The position numbers and the translations under genes are program-made. DNA of 64,000 bases from CATOSP01 sp965205385. Its GTDB lineage: Bacteria > Chloroflexota > Dehalococcoidia > Lucifugimonadales > UBA3495. The stretch's first letter is position 1. Every line of letters begins with the position of its first letter. Shown piece by piece: positions 27,650 through 39,904 of the stretch. Location of the stretch: positions 124,001 through 188,000 of the forward strand of contig CBDBGS010000008.1 in assembly GCA_965205385.1 (NCBI GenBank). Reading direction: 5' to 3'. Under the pieces are notes generated by a model. It was not told where the DNA came from. It searched no databases and saw only the letters and a program-made list of their open reading frames with translations.

Positions 27650-28106
27650 GTTGAAAAACCCTCTAATTCTCCGAAAGGATCATGCCATTCGCACTGAGGA
27701 ATTAGCACGAAGGCTGACTAGGTGCTGACGGTATAAGACCGGAATAAGCTCCGGAACGTCGGACCTCGACCTTCAATATGACTCAGTGGAAAATGCCAAG
27801 CAGTAGGTAAGTCTTCTCCCGCCCAGTTATCTTGCGGGGTTGAAAAGTGCTCGCGTCATACTCAATATCTGAATTACTTCGTTGGAGCACGAGATGGGAT
27901 ACGTATAAGTTCCCGCCAACTGAAAAGTTCCTAATATGGTCAACTTGGGCCGGACCAATGGCGTCCGTCGGGGGAACCATTCGACGACATTAGATTCCTG
28001 ACGATCACCAAAGCCTGCATGTAACTCGTGGAGGTTGTAAGAACCTAAGCATGACCAACAGTAGTAGGTGGGACGCGAACAAAATTCTCGGACCGGGAAT
28101 GGCTGA
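27650..28106. other. Intergenic, no gene seen
   Basis: About 460 bp between the IS5 element and the first recognisable codons of the large unknown gene. Short frames on both strands have no ribosome-binding site or recognisable composition. The upstream region of the unknown gene presumably lies here. Confidence 0.5.
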
Positions 28107-28343
28107 TCATTTGTTATTGAATTCGGGGACCATGGTCGGCGTACGACCGAGTTCTTGGAAAAAGCTTGGACTTTGCTTCAGGATGACGAGTCGGGGATTC
28201 CGAGGTTGGGTGAGGCGATCGCGTATGCACTGCGCGAAGCGTTGGTTGGGATTCTCCAGACACAAGACCAAGGCTACGGTGGAGAATGGAAGAGGATTTC
28301 TCGGGATGTCGTAGAGTCAAAAGAACGCTACCAACACGCTAAT
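28107..28343 (+). pseudogene. N-terminal fragment of a large unknown protein (interrupted gene, part 1)
   Basis: A frame reading SFVIEFGDHGRRTTEFLEKA, then LQDDESGIPRLGEAIAYALR and YGGEWKRISRDVVESKERYQ up to the IS701 end at 28343. There is no clear ATG; a TTG at 28155 is available, or the true start lies upstream beyond a frameshift. Helical, charged composition matches the second part at 31937-34834. Three mobile elements standing end to end (28344-31932) separate the two parts. Confidence 0.55.
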
Positions 28344-29769
28344 ACTACAGCCGCAGATAGTTCTTAGTAGAATGAAGCTACTTCAGGAAGTGAGTGAGGT
28401 GAGGTGGTGGCAACGGACAGGGACGAAGTGTTGGAAGTGGCGCGGTGGGCCAGGGGCATTGAGGGAGTTCATGGGTGCATAGCCGGACGATTTCACCGTT
28501 CGGAACCTCGCCGGCGGGCGTTGGAGTATCTGAAGGGACTCCTTTCTCCGGTAGAGCGCAAGAACAGGTGGCAACTGGCGGAGCAGGCGGGCGACGCCAC
28601 GCCCGACGGGGTGCAGCGGTTGCTGTCCACCTATAGCTGGGATGCCGACCTGGTACGCGACGACCTGCGGGACTACGTTGTGGAGCATTTAGGTGAAACT
28701 GATGGCGTGCTGGTGGTGGACGAGACTGGGTTCCTGAAGAAGGGGACCAAGTCGGTGAGGGTACAGCGCCAATACAGTGGGACGGCGGGGCGGATCGAAA
28801 ATTGCCAGATAGGAGTTTTTCTGACCTATGCCACAACCCATGGCAGGGTCCTGCTGGACCGGGAACTGTACCTGCCCCAAGTGTGGGCCGATGATGCAGA
28901 ACGACGGCGGGAGGCTGCAGTGCCCGAGGAGGTGGCCTTCCGGACCAAGCCGCAACTGGCCCGGGAGACGCTGGAGCGAGCGGTGGAAGCGGGAGTTCCC
29001 TTCCGCTGGGTCGCTGGAGACGAGGTCTACGGCAGTGATCGCAATCTGCGGCTGTGACTGGAAGAGAGGGGAATACCCCATGTACTGGCCATCAAGAGCA
29101 ACGAGAAGCTGTGGGTCCTGACGGATAAAGGGCCACGGCAGGTGAGGGCGGACCAACTAGCGTCCGGAGTGGAAGAAACCCGCTGGAGTAGGTGCGGCGC
29201 TGGCAACGGAGCCAAAGGTCCCCGGGTCTACGACTGGACCAGGGTGGGGATACGGCCCTTGAGGGAACCTGGCAGGGGGTACTGGCTTTTGGCCCGCCGC
29301 AGCATTGCCCAGCCTGAAGAGTTGGCCTACTACGTCTGCTTCGGTCCAGCGGACACAACCCTGGAGGACCTGGTTCAGGTGGCGGGGACCCGGTGGACCA
29401 CCTTAGAGTGCTTTGAGGAGGCCAAAGGACAGGTTGGGCTGGACCAGTATGAAGTGCGGAAATGGGAGGGCTGGCACCGGCACATCACCCTGGCCATGCT
29501 GGCCCACGCCTACCTGGCAGTGATCCGGCAACAGGCCAACGCATGCTTCTACGGTAAAAAGGGGGAGAACCGGAGTGGGATGAAGCCCTGATACCGCTGA
29601 CGGTTCCCGAGGTACGCCGACTGCTGTACCGGTTGATCTGGCGGCCAATGCCTTTGAACAAATCGGCGCTGGCGTGGTCCCGATGGAGGCGGCGCCATCA
29701 AGCCAGGGCCCGCCACTGCCACTATAAGCGCCGTCTCCGACACCTTAGCCAATATGTGCGGCTGTAGTA
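28344..29769 (+). mobile_element. IS701-family element with dead transposase
   Basis: Ends ACTACAGCCGCAGAT (28344-28358) and its near complement ATGTGCGGCTGTAGT (29754-29768). The transposase frame from 28404 has DGVLVVDETGFLKKGTKSVR (first Asp), VWADDAERRREAAVPEEVAF and RWVAGDEVYGSDRNL, then a TGA at 29055-29057 in the place of the conserved Trp of 'LR-x-W-LEE', and continues LEERGIPHVLAIKSNEKLW. Near 29570 a frameshift is needed to reach the C-terminus PLTVPEVRRLLYRLIW...HCHYKRRLRH. A 5' fragment of the same element is at 38443. Confidence 0.85.
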
Positions 29770-30666
29770 CTAGGGCTAATCGACAATTGGACGAAACCCG
29801 AATGAGGCAGCAGGGCAGGAACTGCTCGCACGGAGGTAGAGTGTAACTGAGGAAGTGTAGTGTGGTGGAGGGATGTAGGTGAAGCGTTACGAGTTGAGCG
29901 GCGCTCAATGGCGCCGGGTGGAGAGTTTCTTGCCGGGGAGTGCCGGCTGGGTCGGGGTTACGGCCAAGGACAACCGGAACTTCGTCAACGGCGTCCCCCG
30001 TTTTCACGAGGGCAGGCTCTGTGGGTGCTGCGCAGCGGCGCCCAGTGGAAAGACCTGCCCCCTGGGTACGGCAACTGGAAAAGCGTCCACAAGCGCTTCA
30101 CCCGCTGGGCTAGGGCCGGAATCTGGGAGATAATCTTCCAAGTGTTGCTGGATGACCCCGACCACAGGTACGTGATGATTGATTCCACTATAGTGCGGGT
30201 TCATCAGCAGGCGGCCTGCGGCAAAGGGGGGACCAAAGTGAGGCTCTGGGCCGCTCCCGCGGCGGACTGAGCACCAAGATTCATCTGGTGGCTGATGCCC
30301 AGGGGCGCCCGGTGCGTTTCTGTCTCACCGGCGGTCAGAGGGCGGACGTTTCCCAAGCCATACCCCTGCTGACCGGCCTCGAGGCCGGTGCTGTCATCGC
30401 CGACAAGGGGTATGAAAGCAACCGGGTACTGGCCTTTATCAGGGACCAAGGAGCGGAAGCGGTCATACCGCCCAAGTCAAACCGGAGGGACCCTTGGGAA
30501 TAGGACCGGGAGCTGTATAAGCAGCGGAACCTGATTGAACGGGCCTTCAACAAATTGAAACAGTGGCGCAGAATCGCCACCAGATACGACAGGAAGAGCT
30601 TGTATTTCCTGTCGGCCCTGCACTTGGTAGCATCTGTCATCTGGGCTTAGCAATTGTCGATTAGCC

Positions 30667-30670
<4 letters not shown>
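29770..30670 (+). mobile_element. IS5-family element (IS427-like), degenerate
   Basis: 20-bp perfect terminal inverted repeats CTAGGGCTAATCGACAATTG at 29770-29789 and 30651-30670. The transposase starts MKRYELSGAQWRRVESFLPG at 29881. It needs shifts near 30000 and 30230 to read LWVLRSGAQWKDLPPGYGNW, YVMIDSTIVRVHQQA (first Asp), then STKIHLVADAQGRPVRFCLT and ERAFNKLKQWRRIATRYDR. A TAG at 30500 interrupts before DRELYKQRN, probably at a Tyr codon. Some IS427 elements use one natural frameshift, but this copy has more damage than that. Confidence 0.82.
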
Positions 30671-31932
<1,262 letters not shown>

Positions 31933-31936
31933 GGGG

Positions 31937-34834
31937 TTGGACGGTGGAAGCGAGCAGCTGGGGTTTCTGGATCTAATGGAACGTATCGATGAAGTCAGCT
32001 CCTTCCACGTCGACGGTGAATCGTTCCACCAAAAACGCCTTATAGCTGTGATGCTCAACAGAACGGGCACACATCCTTTGGCATCGGGGAAAGACCTTGT
32101 GCGAGATTACCAACTCTTGCTTGATAGGTCGAACTCGGCCCTACACATAGATATTTCCCTGCTCCAAGCACAAAAGTTATGGATGGATTGTTTGGAGTTA
32201 CTTCGCACTCTGTTCCTCCAACCTAACGTCCGTGACGCCGAATTCAACTCTTTGGCAAAAGAGGAGTCTCCCACAACGAGTTCGATGGAGGCTCTTAGAG
32301 CAATTCTCACCACGCCGGTTCACCTAAATCAATTCCTTGAAAAGGTGGGGACCCCCAAGTGGCTCGAACCGACTACGGAAACTTTTTATGGCTCCGCTCA
32401 ATCCGATATCATATGGCTTCAACCAATACTAAATGCCGCCATACGGCTGGCCGAGAACGCCCCCAAAGACGTAACCCCCTATTTACGGGTGCTATGCGAG
32501 CAGTCGTCGAAGGACGCCAATTATTGAAGGTTCGTATGCCGCGCGGCACTCATTGTCGGTGGAGACGCACTCAAGTTGGTGTTGAAGATATTAAGTGGCC
32601 ACAAGACGGATCCCATGATTGGCCCCCTAGCACTCATGGCGGCCAGGAAAGTTGACCCGGCCGACCCGCTGGTTGAAGACTTCGCCGACCATCTATTAGG
32701 CCACACATGTTGGCCTCAGCTAATTTACCTACATCAAGAGCTTATCGATCACATGGTGTCGGGGATAGAATCAACTGAAACTGCTCAAAGGCGTATCAGG
32801 TTGCTGTGCTATAAGATCAACGAAAAACCTGTTGACAGCAAGAATCTCCGATTAATCGAGCGGGACCGACCTGAGTCTATAGCCGTATTGGCGGACTACG
32901 AAGATCGATATCGACTCCTGATGCTGGTTAATGCCCTGTGCAAGGCGTTGGAGAGGGCTAGCGACTGGGAGGACTTGGCGTTTCAACTGAATTCAATTGA
33001 TAGTGTCCACACAGTCATTAAAGGCCGGGTACGGGCTTGGTCGCTCGCACTGTCGGAGGATGGGGATTCAACCTCATTGATTGATGAAATCGCTTCGGAC
33101 ATCAGTCTTCGGAACCCGAATGTTGATGACTTGAAGATGTTGGATCGAGTAACGAAACATTGTGAAGCTTCCCAATACCTCGAACTGTTCCATGAGGCTC
33201 TCGGCCCAGCACCAACTGTCCAGGATATCGAAGATGGGTTGCCCGAAGGGCCGTTGCCAGAGAATTGGCGGAGCGTCCGCCACTGGGTCGCGCTGCTTCC
33301 CGACGGCATAGCAGGAGATTGGGCTGAGCCCCTCGCAGCGTTTTCGGCCGCCCGAGGTGAGCCCCCAGGGCGAGACTATTATCTTGACCCGCCGACTGGA
33401 GGCACTCTGGTATTCAGGTCTCCCATATCGCATGATGAACTGTTGGCTCTTGCTGCGATAGATTGCGCCAAATTGGTTTCCGCGTGGCGTTCTAATCCTG
33501 GAATGTGGCCACCTGCGGACCCTCGGTCATTGGCGATGGAGCTTGAAAATGTCGTAAAAGAAAAACTAACAGAATGGACAGCGTCGCCCCTCACAATCGT
33601 TAGGGAACTGCGCCACCCGATCTACATCAGGTCCTATTTGAGAACGTTAGCTGAGACACTCCAAAGTTATGACGTTCCCCTCGACGAATTAGTCGATCTC
33701 ATGGTTCTCTTGAGAACGCGCCCTTGGGAAGAGGTACTTCCGGGGTTTCAAGATTCTGACTCCGATGGCGGTTGGCGAGGGGTAGATCGGGCCAGCATCA
33801 ATCTCATTCAATCGCTCGCCAACAAAGATTTAGGGTTTGGGGCGCGGGCCAAGGAAATACGGTCAATCGTGATTGCGGAAGTGCAGAACAGGTCTGAGCC
33901 ATCAGGGCTGACTGGAAGAGATGAAGACCGCTTTGAGACTGCCATCAATCGCCCGTTCACCCAGGCACTCGGAGTGCTGCTATCGGTCATCGGTTACGAC
34001 TTCCGGCGAAGCCACAGAGTTCAGACCGATGCATTCGATCTCCTCAAAGAACTTCTGAAACTCGACGGAGAATACGGACTACACGCTCGCGCAATAATTG
34101 GACCTCGAATCCGGTTCCTAGTGCATGTCGCCGGAGGCTGGGTTGACGAAAATCGCGATCTACTATTTGGTAACGTAGCCCCGGGCGATCTTGGTTATAA
34201 GACGGTTGAAATGGCCTTACAATGGGGAAAGCCGTGCCAGTGGCTCTTCGAAAATTGCAAGTATGAGGTTCAGAATGCCATTATCGAGGAAGGCCGACGT
34301 TCTCTTCAGCAGCTTATGTTATCGATGTTATGGGGCTGGTCCGGATATACTCCAGGGACTGTCGTGGGATATCTTCAGGGTAAGCCTGAACTATTGTCAA
34401 AGTCGGGTGCAGCGCTGGGCCATGTTATGCTCAATGAGACGGATGAGACACATTTGGCGCGAACATTGGAGTTTTGGGAGTTGGCGATCAAATCCAACGT
34501 CTCAGACGGGCTCTTGGGATTTGGCCGGCCCGCCTTGGTTGAAGGGTTAGAACAAGGACTTTGGGCTGCAAAAACGCTGGAAACGTTAGAACAGACCGCA
34601 GGACGTATAGAAATTCCTTCCGCAGTGGCCGAACGTGCCGCGCAGTTGGGACCACCCCCTACTTCTTTGGCTATTATGAACCAACTAGTACGCGGGATCG
34701 CTGATCCTGGAGACCTCTATCTTGTAGCTAAAAGTGCCAACAACCTCTTAGATAGGGTTGCCGAGCTCAAAGACACTGAAGAGTACCAACGGCTCTGCAC
34801 GGCACTTTATGAGCGGGGATACAGAGACCTCTGA
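31937..34834 (+). pseudogene. Large unknown helical-repeat protein (interrupted gene, part 2)
   Basis: Frame from 31937 (DGGSEQLGFLDLMERIDEVS) to 32527, then after a TGA at 32525-32527 the same frame runs to 34834 (752 more codons). Together with the 28.1-kb fragment this is a protein of ~1,040 residues. Composition is all-helical with regular Leu/Ala spacing, like HEAT/ARM solenoids; no nuclease, ATPase or membrane motif is visible. The TGA falls after SSKDANY and before RFVCRAALIVGGD, where Trp would fit. The second part could still be translated from an internal start. Codon use looks native. The gene was the host of the IS701-IS5-IS630 insertions. Confidence 0.6.
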
Positions 34835-35130
34835 CCGGGCTTGCCAGTCAGTAACGCTCCGGACAAAAGCGCATCTCCGAATCAAAACTTAAACACCAAC
34901 TCAAAAGTTCTGTCTACAGTACTGCACAGCCCACCAATTTATAGCTGAGACGTGACGAGGCTCGAACTCTTGGGCTGTGGCATACGACTGAAATCCGCTC
35001 GGGCATTAGAACCCTCATTTGGCTCCACTTTTTCGGCCCAAAGGGACTAAATTCATAACTTCTTGACCGTTGCAGACGCTTCACTCCTCGGTTGAGTTCA
35101 TGGCCGGTGGGAGGTGGCCTGAAGCCCCAG
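34835..35130. other. Intergenic, no gene seen
   Basis: About 300 bp after the large unknown gene; AT-richer than its surroundings, no frame or structured element that I can support. Confidence 0.5.
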
Positions 35131-35218
35131 TCAATAACCTAGGAGTCTGTCCGATATGTAATGATGGCAGCGCATATCGGCGATGATAGCTTTCACAGCA
35201 ACGCTATTGGTTCATATG
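35131..35218. repeat. Partial MITE family 1, duplicated 88-bp segment
   Basis: 35131-35218 is identical to 35245-35332 (offset 114). It includes ten bases of flank (TCAATAACCT) plus the first ~80 bp of the MITE, ending at TTCATATG. A 26-bp GC-rich stretch (35219-35244) separates the copies. This looks like a tandem duplication that took flank and MITE together. Confidence 0.85.
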
Positions 35219-35253
35219 CCAAGCGCCGCGCCGCCATGCGGGCATCAATAACC

Positions 35254-35409
35254 TAGGAGTCTGTCCGATATGTAATGATGGCAGCGCATATCGGCGATGA
35301 TAGCTTTCACAGCAACGCTATTGGTTCATATGTAGGTCTATTTAGTAAACGCCAAACCGATTACCAACGATTATAGTATTCGAGATCGAATCTTTGGACA
35401 GGCTCCTAA
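35254..35409. mobile_element. MITE family 1, complete copy
   Basis: Ends TAGGAGTCTGTCC and GGACAGGCTCCTA; about 155 bp, reverse orientation to the copy at 6059-6214 and differing from it at only a few positions. Non-coding. Confidence 0.88.
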
Positions 35410-35449
35410 TTCCTGTGCGATTAGGAGATGAGATTAGTCGGCGCTGCCC

Positions 35450-35881
35450 CTAAGTGCTGTCAGGTCTCTCAGGGTGCGTATCGGTCTGCCTATCGACTGC
35501 CTCACCGTACTCATCCTCGAAGCGCTTGCATAGGTCTTGAAGCACGGTGTCTGGTTCATCGCCTCGTGAGACACGCTGTTCCGCACCAGCCATTTCACTT
35601 CTAAACCTGAAATCCAGGTCCATCTTGGCCTGCCAACCCTCGATGAGGGCGTCGTAGCGTGCTTTGATTGAGCGCCACTGGGATTTCGGAGCCTTCGAAG
35701 CAGCGCAGCTCACAAGAAACGCTTGAATGGGCCGTGGATAGGTCCCTTGGAGTATAAGGCCTACTGAGATGGCGGCAGACGCGTCGTAAACCGGTGCCGG
35801 CTGAGGTAGAGGCGATCCGGGTTTCCAGGCAAGGTGCGTCCATAGAAGCGAGCGCCCAGGGTGAAGCATGGACCGTAGCAC
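35450..35881 (-). CDS. Hypothetical protein
   Basis: A 143-residue frame. The last two thirds (AFLVSCAASKAPKSQWRSIK, YDALIEGWQAKMDLDFRFRS, DTVLQDLCKRFEDEYGEAVD) are charged and helical with a plausible coiled coil; the first third is hydrophobic/Pro-rich. The 5' end approaches the broken IS630-like copy at ~35.9 kb and may be truncated. I do not recognise a family. Confidence 0.35.
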   Translation of the reverse strand: MLRSMLHPGRSLLWTHLAWKPGSPLPQPAPVYDASAAISVGLILQGTYPRPIQAFLVSCAASKAPKSQWRSIKARYDALIEGWQAKMDLDFRFRSEMAGAEQRVSRGDEPDTVLQDLCKRFEDEYGEAVDRQTDTHPERPDST

Positions 35882-35987
35882 TCAGAATTGGATTGTCGCG
35901 CTCCGCCGACGGCTCAATGCCTTTCGCCCTCAGCATCTTCCAAATATGCGGCAATCTGTATTTGGGGTCGGCAATTGGTTCGAGGGA

Positions 35988-37119
35988 GATGGAGCGGTTC
36001 CTCGAACAGTCGCATATGGATGCATGGGATCTGCGCTGGCGCCTGATTCTGTCGCCCAAGCCTCGGGAACGGGAACGGTGGCACGCCTTGTGGCTGCTGT
36101 CCCAAGTGTGGACCGCCTCGGCCGCGGCTCAGGCTCTGGAACGGGACCCTCATACCATCGTGCGGTAGCTTTCAGCCTTCGGCGAGGGCGGGGCTCGGGC
36201 TTTGATTTTCGAGCAGACCGGGGGGTCCTCCCGCGCTCAGCGAGGCGCAGCAAGCGGAGTTGAGGGCAGCGGTGCAGGAACCACCTCCTGCGACAGGCAT
36301 CGGCATGGCCAACTGGATCTGGAGGGTGGTCCATCAGTTTGTCGCGAGACGTTATGGCCCCGGCCTGAGCCGCAACAGTTGCTTGAACTACCTGCACCGT
36401 CTGGGGTTTGTCCTGAAGCGGCCCAAGAAACGGCTGGTCAAGGCTGATGAGAGGAAACGGGAGTCCTTCGTGGCGGAGTACGCCGACCTGGCCGACGGAG
36501 CGCGGAGGTTCGGGGCCAAGATATTCATTGCCGACGAGGCCCACTTCCGGGCGGACGCCGAACTGCGGGGCAAGTGGGTCTTCAAAGAAGAGCCGACCTT
36601 AGTGGATCCCAGCAGCCCGCGCGATGGTGAAGAGGCCAGCTACTACTCGGCGGTTTGCTTGGAGACGGGGGAGGTGCAACGTATGGAGCTGGAGGGGAAT
36701 AGCAACGCGGAGACTTCGGCGGCGTTTCTCGGGCAGCTGATGGAGCGGCACGTCGAGCCGTTGAACGTGATCTGGGACAATGCCCCGGCCCACCGGGGAG
36801 AGGCGGTGCGGGCCCACCTAGCCACGCCGGAGTTGCGCCTGCGCCCGGTGACCCTGCCCAGCTATAGCCCAGACTTCAACGCTGATGAAGCCCTTTGGGG
36901 CTGGGTGCGCCAAGAGGTGGCCGCCAACTTGTGCCTGGGCGCCAAGGTTGCGGTGCAGGACAAAGTGGGCGACTTTTTCGCCCGCCTGACCGATCGTCGG
37001 GAAGAAGTCAAGCCGCATGCCGGACCGTGCTCCAAGCACGGGCGGAAGAACTAACTGGAAGCGCCCAAACTGATTTTCACCGCACCGCAAATGTATATCC
37101 CACCTTGGCTTCAGTTTAG
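35988..37119 (+). pseudogene. IS630-like transposase (copy D'), decayed
   Basis: Related to the copy at 52655-53902. It begins MERFLEQSHMDAWDLRWRLI, has a TAG at 36166 where the relative has Trp (GRW-ASAFGEGG), then a frameshift, then the catalytic part from ~36250: NWIWRVVHQFVARRYGPGLS, IFIADEAHFRADAELRGKW (first Asp), NVIWDNAPAHRGEAV (second Asp) and YSPDFNADEALWGWV (Glu). Near 37010 another shift displaces the C-terminus. The right end CACCTTGGCTTCAGTTTA matches the relative's terminal repeat; I could not find the left end, so it may be deleted. Confidence 0.8.
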
Positions 37120-37150
37120 GAAACGGGCCGCCAACCGGCGGCCCGTTTCC
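37119..37150. terminator. Strong hairpin, likely terminator of the LLM gene
   Basis: A perfect 14-bp inverted repeat, GGAAACGGGCCGCC - AACC - GGCGGCCCGTTTCC, lies 27 bp beyond the stop codon of the leftward oxidoreductase gene. There is no long T run on either side, so efficient intrinsic termination is plausible but not certain. It abuts the end of the IS630-like copy. Confidence 0.65.
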
Positions 37151-37176
37151 TAATTCCCTCCAATCAAACTCCCCGC

Positions 37177-38292
37177 CTATTTGAAGTGGGGGATGACGTC
37201 TTCGGAGAGGCACTTCAAGGTGTCCATGACTACCTCGCGGGGGACGGATGATGTCCAGTTGCACTCGAACATAATCTCGTCGGTAGTGAAGGCCTCCCTG
37301 AACATGTGAATTTTCTCGACCACCTCTTCCGGCGTGCCGAAGAGGTTGACTTCCTCGGTGGCATCGGGGCCGGCGCTGCCGGCGTCAGTACTGCCGATGG
37401 CGACACGGCCCGCGTAATAGATGCGGGCGAGGTCCATGAGGTTTTCGACGCGGCGGTCGGCCTTTTCCTGGGTGTCGGCGACGAGAGTGGGCACCCGGAC
37501 GACGGTGGTAGGATCTCCTTCATGCCCCGCCTCTATCCACGCCTTGCGGTAGGCGTTGACGTCCTCGCGGAGGACGGCGGAGCCCCGCAGGTTGTGAGGG
37601 GAACTGCCGGCGCCGATGGCAATGCGGTATCCCTGCTCGCCCATGGGCACGAAGCTCTCCTGGCTGTCCACGGGAAGCAGCATGGGCATGGGCTTCTGCA
37701 CGGGCTTGGGGATGCTCATGTAGCTCTCGTAGAAGGCGGGATAGTTGAAGTACTTGCCCTCAAAACCGGAGAAGCTGTCCTCGTTCCAGAGCTGCTTGAG
37801 AAGCTCGAGGTACTCGAAGAAGTACTCCCGGCGTTCGGCAGAGCCGCGAGTGCGGGCCCCTGCGCCGTAGATGAAGCGTCCCTCGCTGATCTGGTCAGCG
37901 ATGGCAACCTGTTCCGCGACTTGGAAGGGGTCCTCGGGCCGGAGGTTGTCGAAGGCGTACCTTTCGTGGGGCAACGCCCGCGGGGATACGGTCTCACTGG
38001 GCAACCGTAGGGTCGGGCGGTGGATGGAGGTGCCAATCCTTATGTTCTTGGTGTGGTTGGCGACGACGGCGGACAGCATGAGGGACTGGGGGTCCATGCT
38101 GCCCTGGGTGGAGAAGTGACCGCCGCCGAACCAGACGTAGTCCCAGCCCGCGTCCTCGATGTGCTCGATCTCCCGGAAGTTCTGCTTGTAGGCCTCGGCT
38201 TCGAGGAGCTTGCCGCCCTGAAAGTCGGGGTCCCAGGGGACCTTGCCGCCCTCGTAAACGGCGTTCCAAGTGGTAAACAATCCAAAGTCCAT
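37177..38292 (-). CDS. LLM-class F420/FMN-dependent oxidoreductase
   Basis: A ~371-residue luciferase-like monooxygenase. From ATG 38292 it begins MDFGLFTTWNAVYEGGKVPW and has AGWDYVWFGGGHFSTQGSMD (about 54-73), SLMLSAVVANHTKNIRIGTS, the ISEGRFIYGAGARTRG block that binds the flavin phosphate, and NLFGTPEEVVEKIHMFREAF near the C-terminus, all typical of bacterial luciferase-fold enzymes. AGGAGG eight bases upstream fixes this ATG over one 30 bp earlier. GC content and codon use resemble the core genes. The substrate is unknown. It is one of the few intact cargo genes of the element. Confidence 0.88.
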   Translation of the reverse strand: MDFGLFTTWNAVYEGGKVPWDPDFQGGKLLEAEAYKQNFREIEHIEDAGWDYVWFGGGHFSTQGSMDPQSLMLSAVVANHTKNIRIGTSIHRPTLRLPSETVSPRALPHERYAFDNLRPEDPFQVAEQVAIADQISEGRFIYGAGARTRGSAERREYFFEYLELLKQLWNEDSFSGFEGKYFNYPAFYESYMSIPKPVQKPMPMLLPVDSQESFVPMGEQGYRIAIGAGSSPHNLRGSAVLREDVNAYRKAWIEAGHEGDPTTVVRVPTLVADTQEKADRRVENLMDLARIYYAGRVAIGSTDAGSAGPDATEEVNLFGTPEEVVEKIHMFREAFTTDEIMFECNWTSSVPREVVMDTLKCLSEDVIPHFK

Positions 38293-38442
38293 GTTCGCCC
38301 CCTCCTGTAAAAGTATGGGCATACGATTCCATGTTACTCCCGATGATATTCCCGCGGGCTGGCAGAGTCAACGTTGAGTTCCTCCCATCAGGGCGGTAGA
38401 AAGGAAGCAGCCTCTATTGTTTCTAGCTCATCCTCAGCTAGC

Positions 38443-38606
38443 ACTACAGCCGCAGATCAAGAAAAGATAGAATTGAGGCAATCGAGTGTTGAAGAGGTGA
38501 GGTTGTGGCAGGGCAAGGGGACGAGGTGGCGGAGGTGGCCCGGTGGGCCCAGGGCATCGATCAGGTACACCGGTGCATCATAGGAAGGTTCCGGGGGCCG
38601 GTGAGG
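38443..38606 (+). mobile_element. IS701-family 5' remnant
   Basis: Begins with the same terminal repeat as 28344 (ACTACAGCCGCAGAT) and a matching N-terminal frame: GDEVAEVARWAQGIDQVHRC then IIGRFRGP versus DRDEVLEVARWARGIEGVHG in the other copy. It is cut at 38606 by the IS3 element; the remainder is absent on the other side. Confidence 0.8.
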
Positions 38607-38691
38607 TGGACCCATAAATTCGGACAGGTAGCTAAGTGAGAATTCCGCTCCTGAACTAAGAGCAGCGGGAGCTGCGAGGAAGGGGTGGAAC

Positions 38692-38973
38692 ATGGCGAAA
38701 CGGAAGAGGCATAGTCCAGCATTCAAAGCCAAGGTGGCCCTGGAGGCGGTGAAGGGCGAGGAGACGGTAGCGCAAATCGCGGCCCGGTATGAGGTCCACC
38801 CGGGCCAGATCCATGCCTGGAAGAAGGCCCTGCTGGAAGGAGCGGCTGGGGTCTTCGGTAACGGTCAAGAGAAGAAAGCCAAAGAGGATGGGGCGCTGAT
38901 TGCCCGGCTCTACCAGGAGATCGGCCAACTGAAGGTAGAGCGGGATTTCTCGTGGGACAGGTCCGGTCCATGA
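38692..38973 (+). CDS. IS3-family OrfA (HTH DNA-binding protein)
   Basis: A 93-residue protein starting MAKRKRHSPAFKAKVALEAV, with the HTH_8/HTH_23-like core ETVAQIAARYEVHPGQIHAW (about 25-44) and a leucine-zipper-like helix before the stop (ALIARLYQEIGQLKVERDF). A GAGGAAGG-like site precedes the ATG. It would bind the element ends and, through frameshifting, form OrfAB. Confidence 0.85.
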   Translation: MAKRKRHSPAFKAKVALEAVKGEETVAQIAARYEVHPGQIHAWKKALLEGAAGVFGNGQEKKAKEDGALIARLYQEIGQLKVERDFSWDRSGP

Positions 38974-39022
38974 GCCTTGGCAGGCGGCGAAAGATGGTGG
39001 ACCGGGGACATCCGTCCAGCCA

Positions 39023-39904
39023 GTGGTGCGCCAATGCGCCCTGTTGGAGATCAGCCGCTCCGGCCTGTACTCCCGGCGCAAGGGGCCTTCAGAGGAGGAC
39101 CGGTCCTTGATGAATGAACTGGACCGTCAGTATCTGGAAACCCCCTTCTACGGGTCACGGCGGATGAAGGCCTGGCTGGAGCGGCAGGGGAGACCGGTGA
39201 ACCGGAAGCGGGTGCGGCGGCTGATGAGGGTTATGGGACTTCGGGCCATCTACCGGAGACCGAGAACCAGCCAGCCGGAGCCGGGGAGCCGGCCCTATCC
39301 CTATCTGCTGGGTAAAACTGAGATCACCAGGTCCAAACAGGTGTGGGCCGCCGACGTCACCTATATTCCCATGGCCCAGGGATTCCTCTATCTGGTGGCC
39401 ATCATGGATTGGTATAGCCGTTACGTCCTGGCCTGGCGGCTCTCCAACACCCTGGAGGCGGACTTCTGCATCGACGCCCTGGACGAAGCGCTGGGACGGG
39501 AGGTCCCGGAGGTGTTCAACACCGACCAGGGGAGTCAGTTCACCGGCCAGGGGTTCACCCAGACGCTTCAGGACCAAGAGGTGAAGATCAGCCACGACGG
39601 GAAGGGCAGGTACCAAGACAACATCCTTGTGGAGCGGCTGTGGCGGACGGTGAAGTATGAAGAGATCTACCTGAAGGCCCATGTCGGCGCGGCTGAACCT
39701 AGGAAGGAACTGGAGGCCTACTTCCGGTTCTACAACGACCAGAGGCCCCATCAGGCCCTGGGCTACCGGACCCCGGCCCAGGTGTTCTTCGGTCATACGA
39801 AACCAGTGGGCGGGAGGAAATCCAGGAGGACGTGGTCAGAGAAACCAATGTTGTTAACCAATCCGGCGGCGGCGGAACTCTCACTTGGCTACCTGTCCAA
39901 CTAA
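39023..39904 (+). CDS. IS3-family OrfB (rve integrase domain), possibly frameshifted at 5' end
   Basis: A 293-residue catalytic part with VRQCALLEISRSGLYSRRKG, the HTH_21 region FYGSRRMKAWLERQGRPVNR, and the DDE motif: VWAADVTYIP (Asp), EVFNTDQGSQFTG (Asp), NILVERLWRTVKYEE (Glu 35 residues on). Upstream of 39023, MSLGRRRKMVDRGHPSSQW is readable in another frame, so one base seems to have been lost or gained near 39020. This makes production of a full OrfAB doubtful. Confidence 0.82.
   Translation: MVRQCALLEISRSGLYSRRKGPSEEDRSLMNELDRQYLETPFYGSRRMKAWLERQGRPVNRKRVRRLMRVMGLRAIYRRPRTSQPEPGSRPYPYLLGKTEITRSKQVWAADVTYIPMAQGFLYLVAIMDWYSRYVLAWRLSNTLEADFCIDALDEALGREVPEVFNTDQGSQFTGQGFTQTLQDQEVKISHDGKGRYQDNILVERLWRTVKYEEIYLKAHVGAAEPRKELEAYFRFYNDQRPHQALGYRTPAQVFFGHTKPVGGRKSRRTWSEKPMLLTNPAAAELSLGYLSN

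Noticed and set aside
37306..38010. 234-codon plus-strand frame opposite the LLM oxidoreductase
   Set aside because: Antisense shadow in GC-rich coding sequence; the minus-strand frame has all family motifs and a ribosome-binding site.
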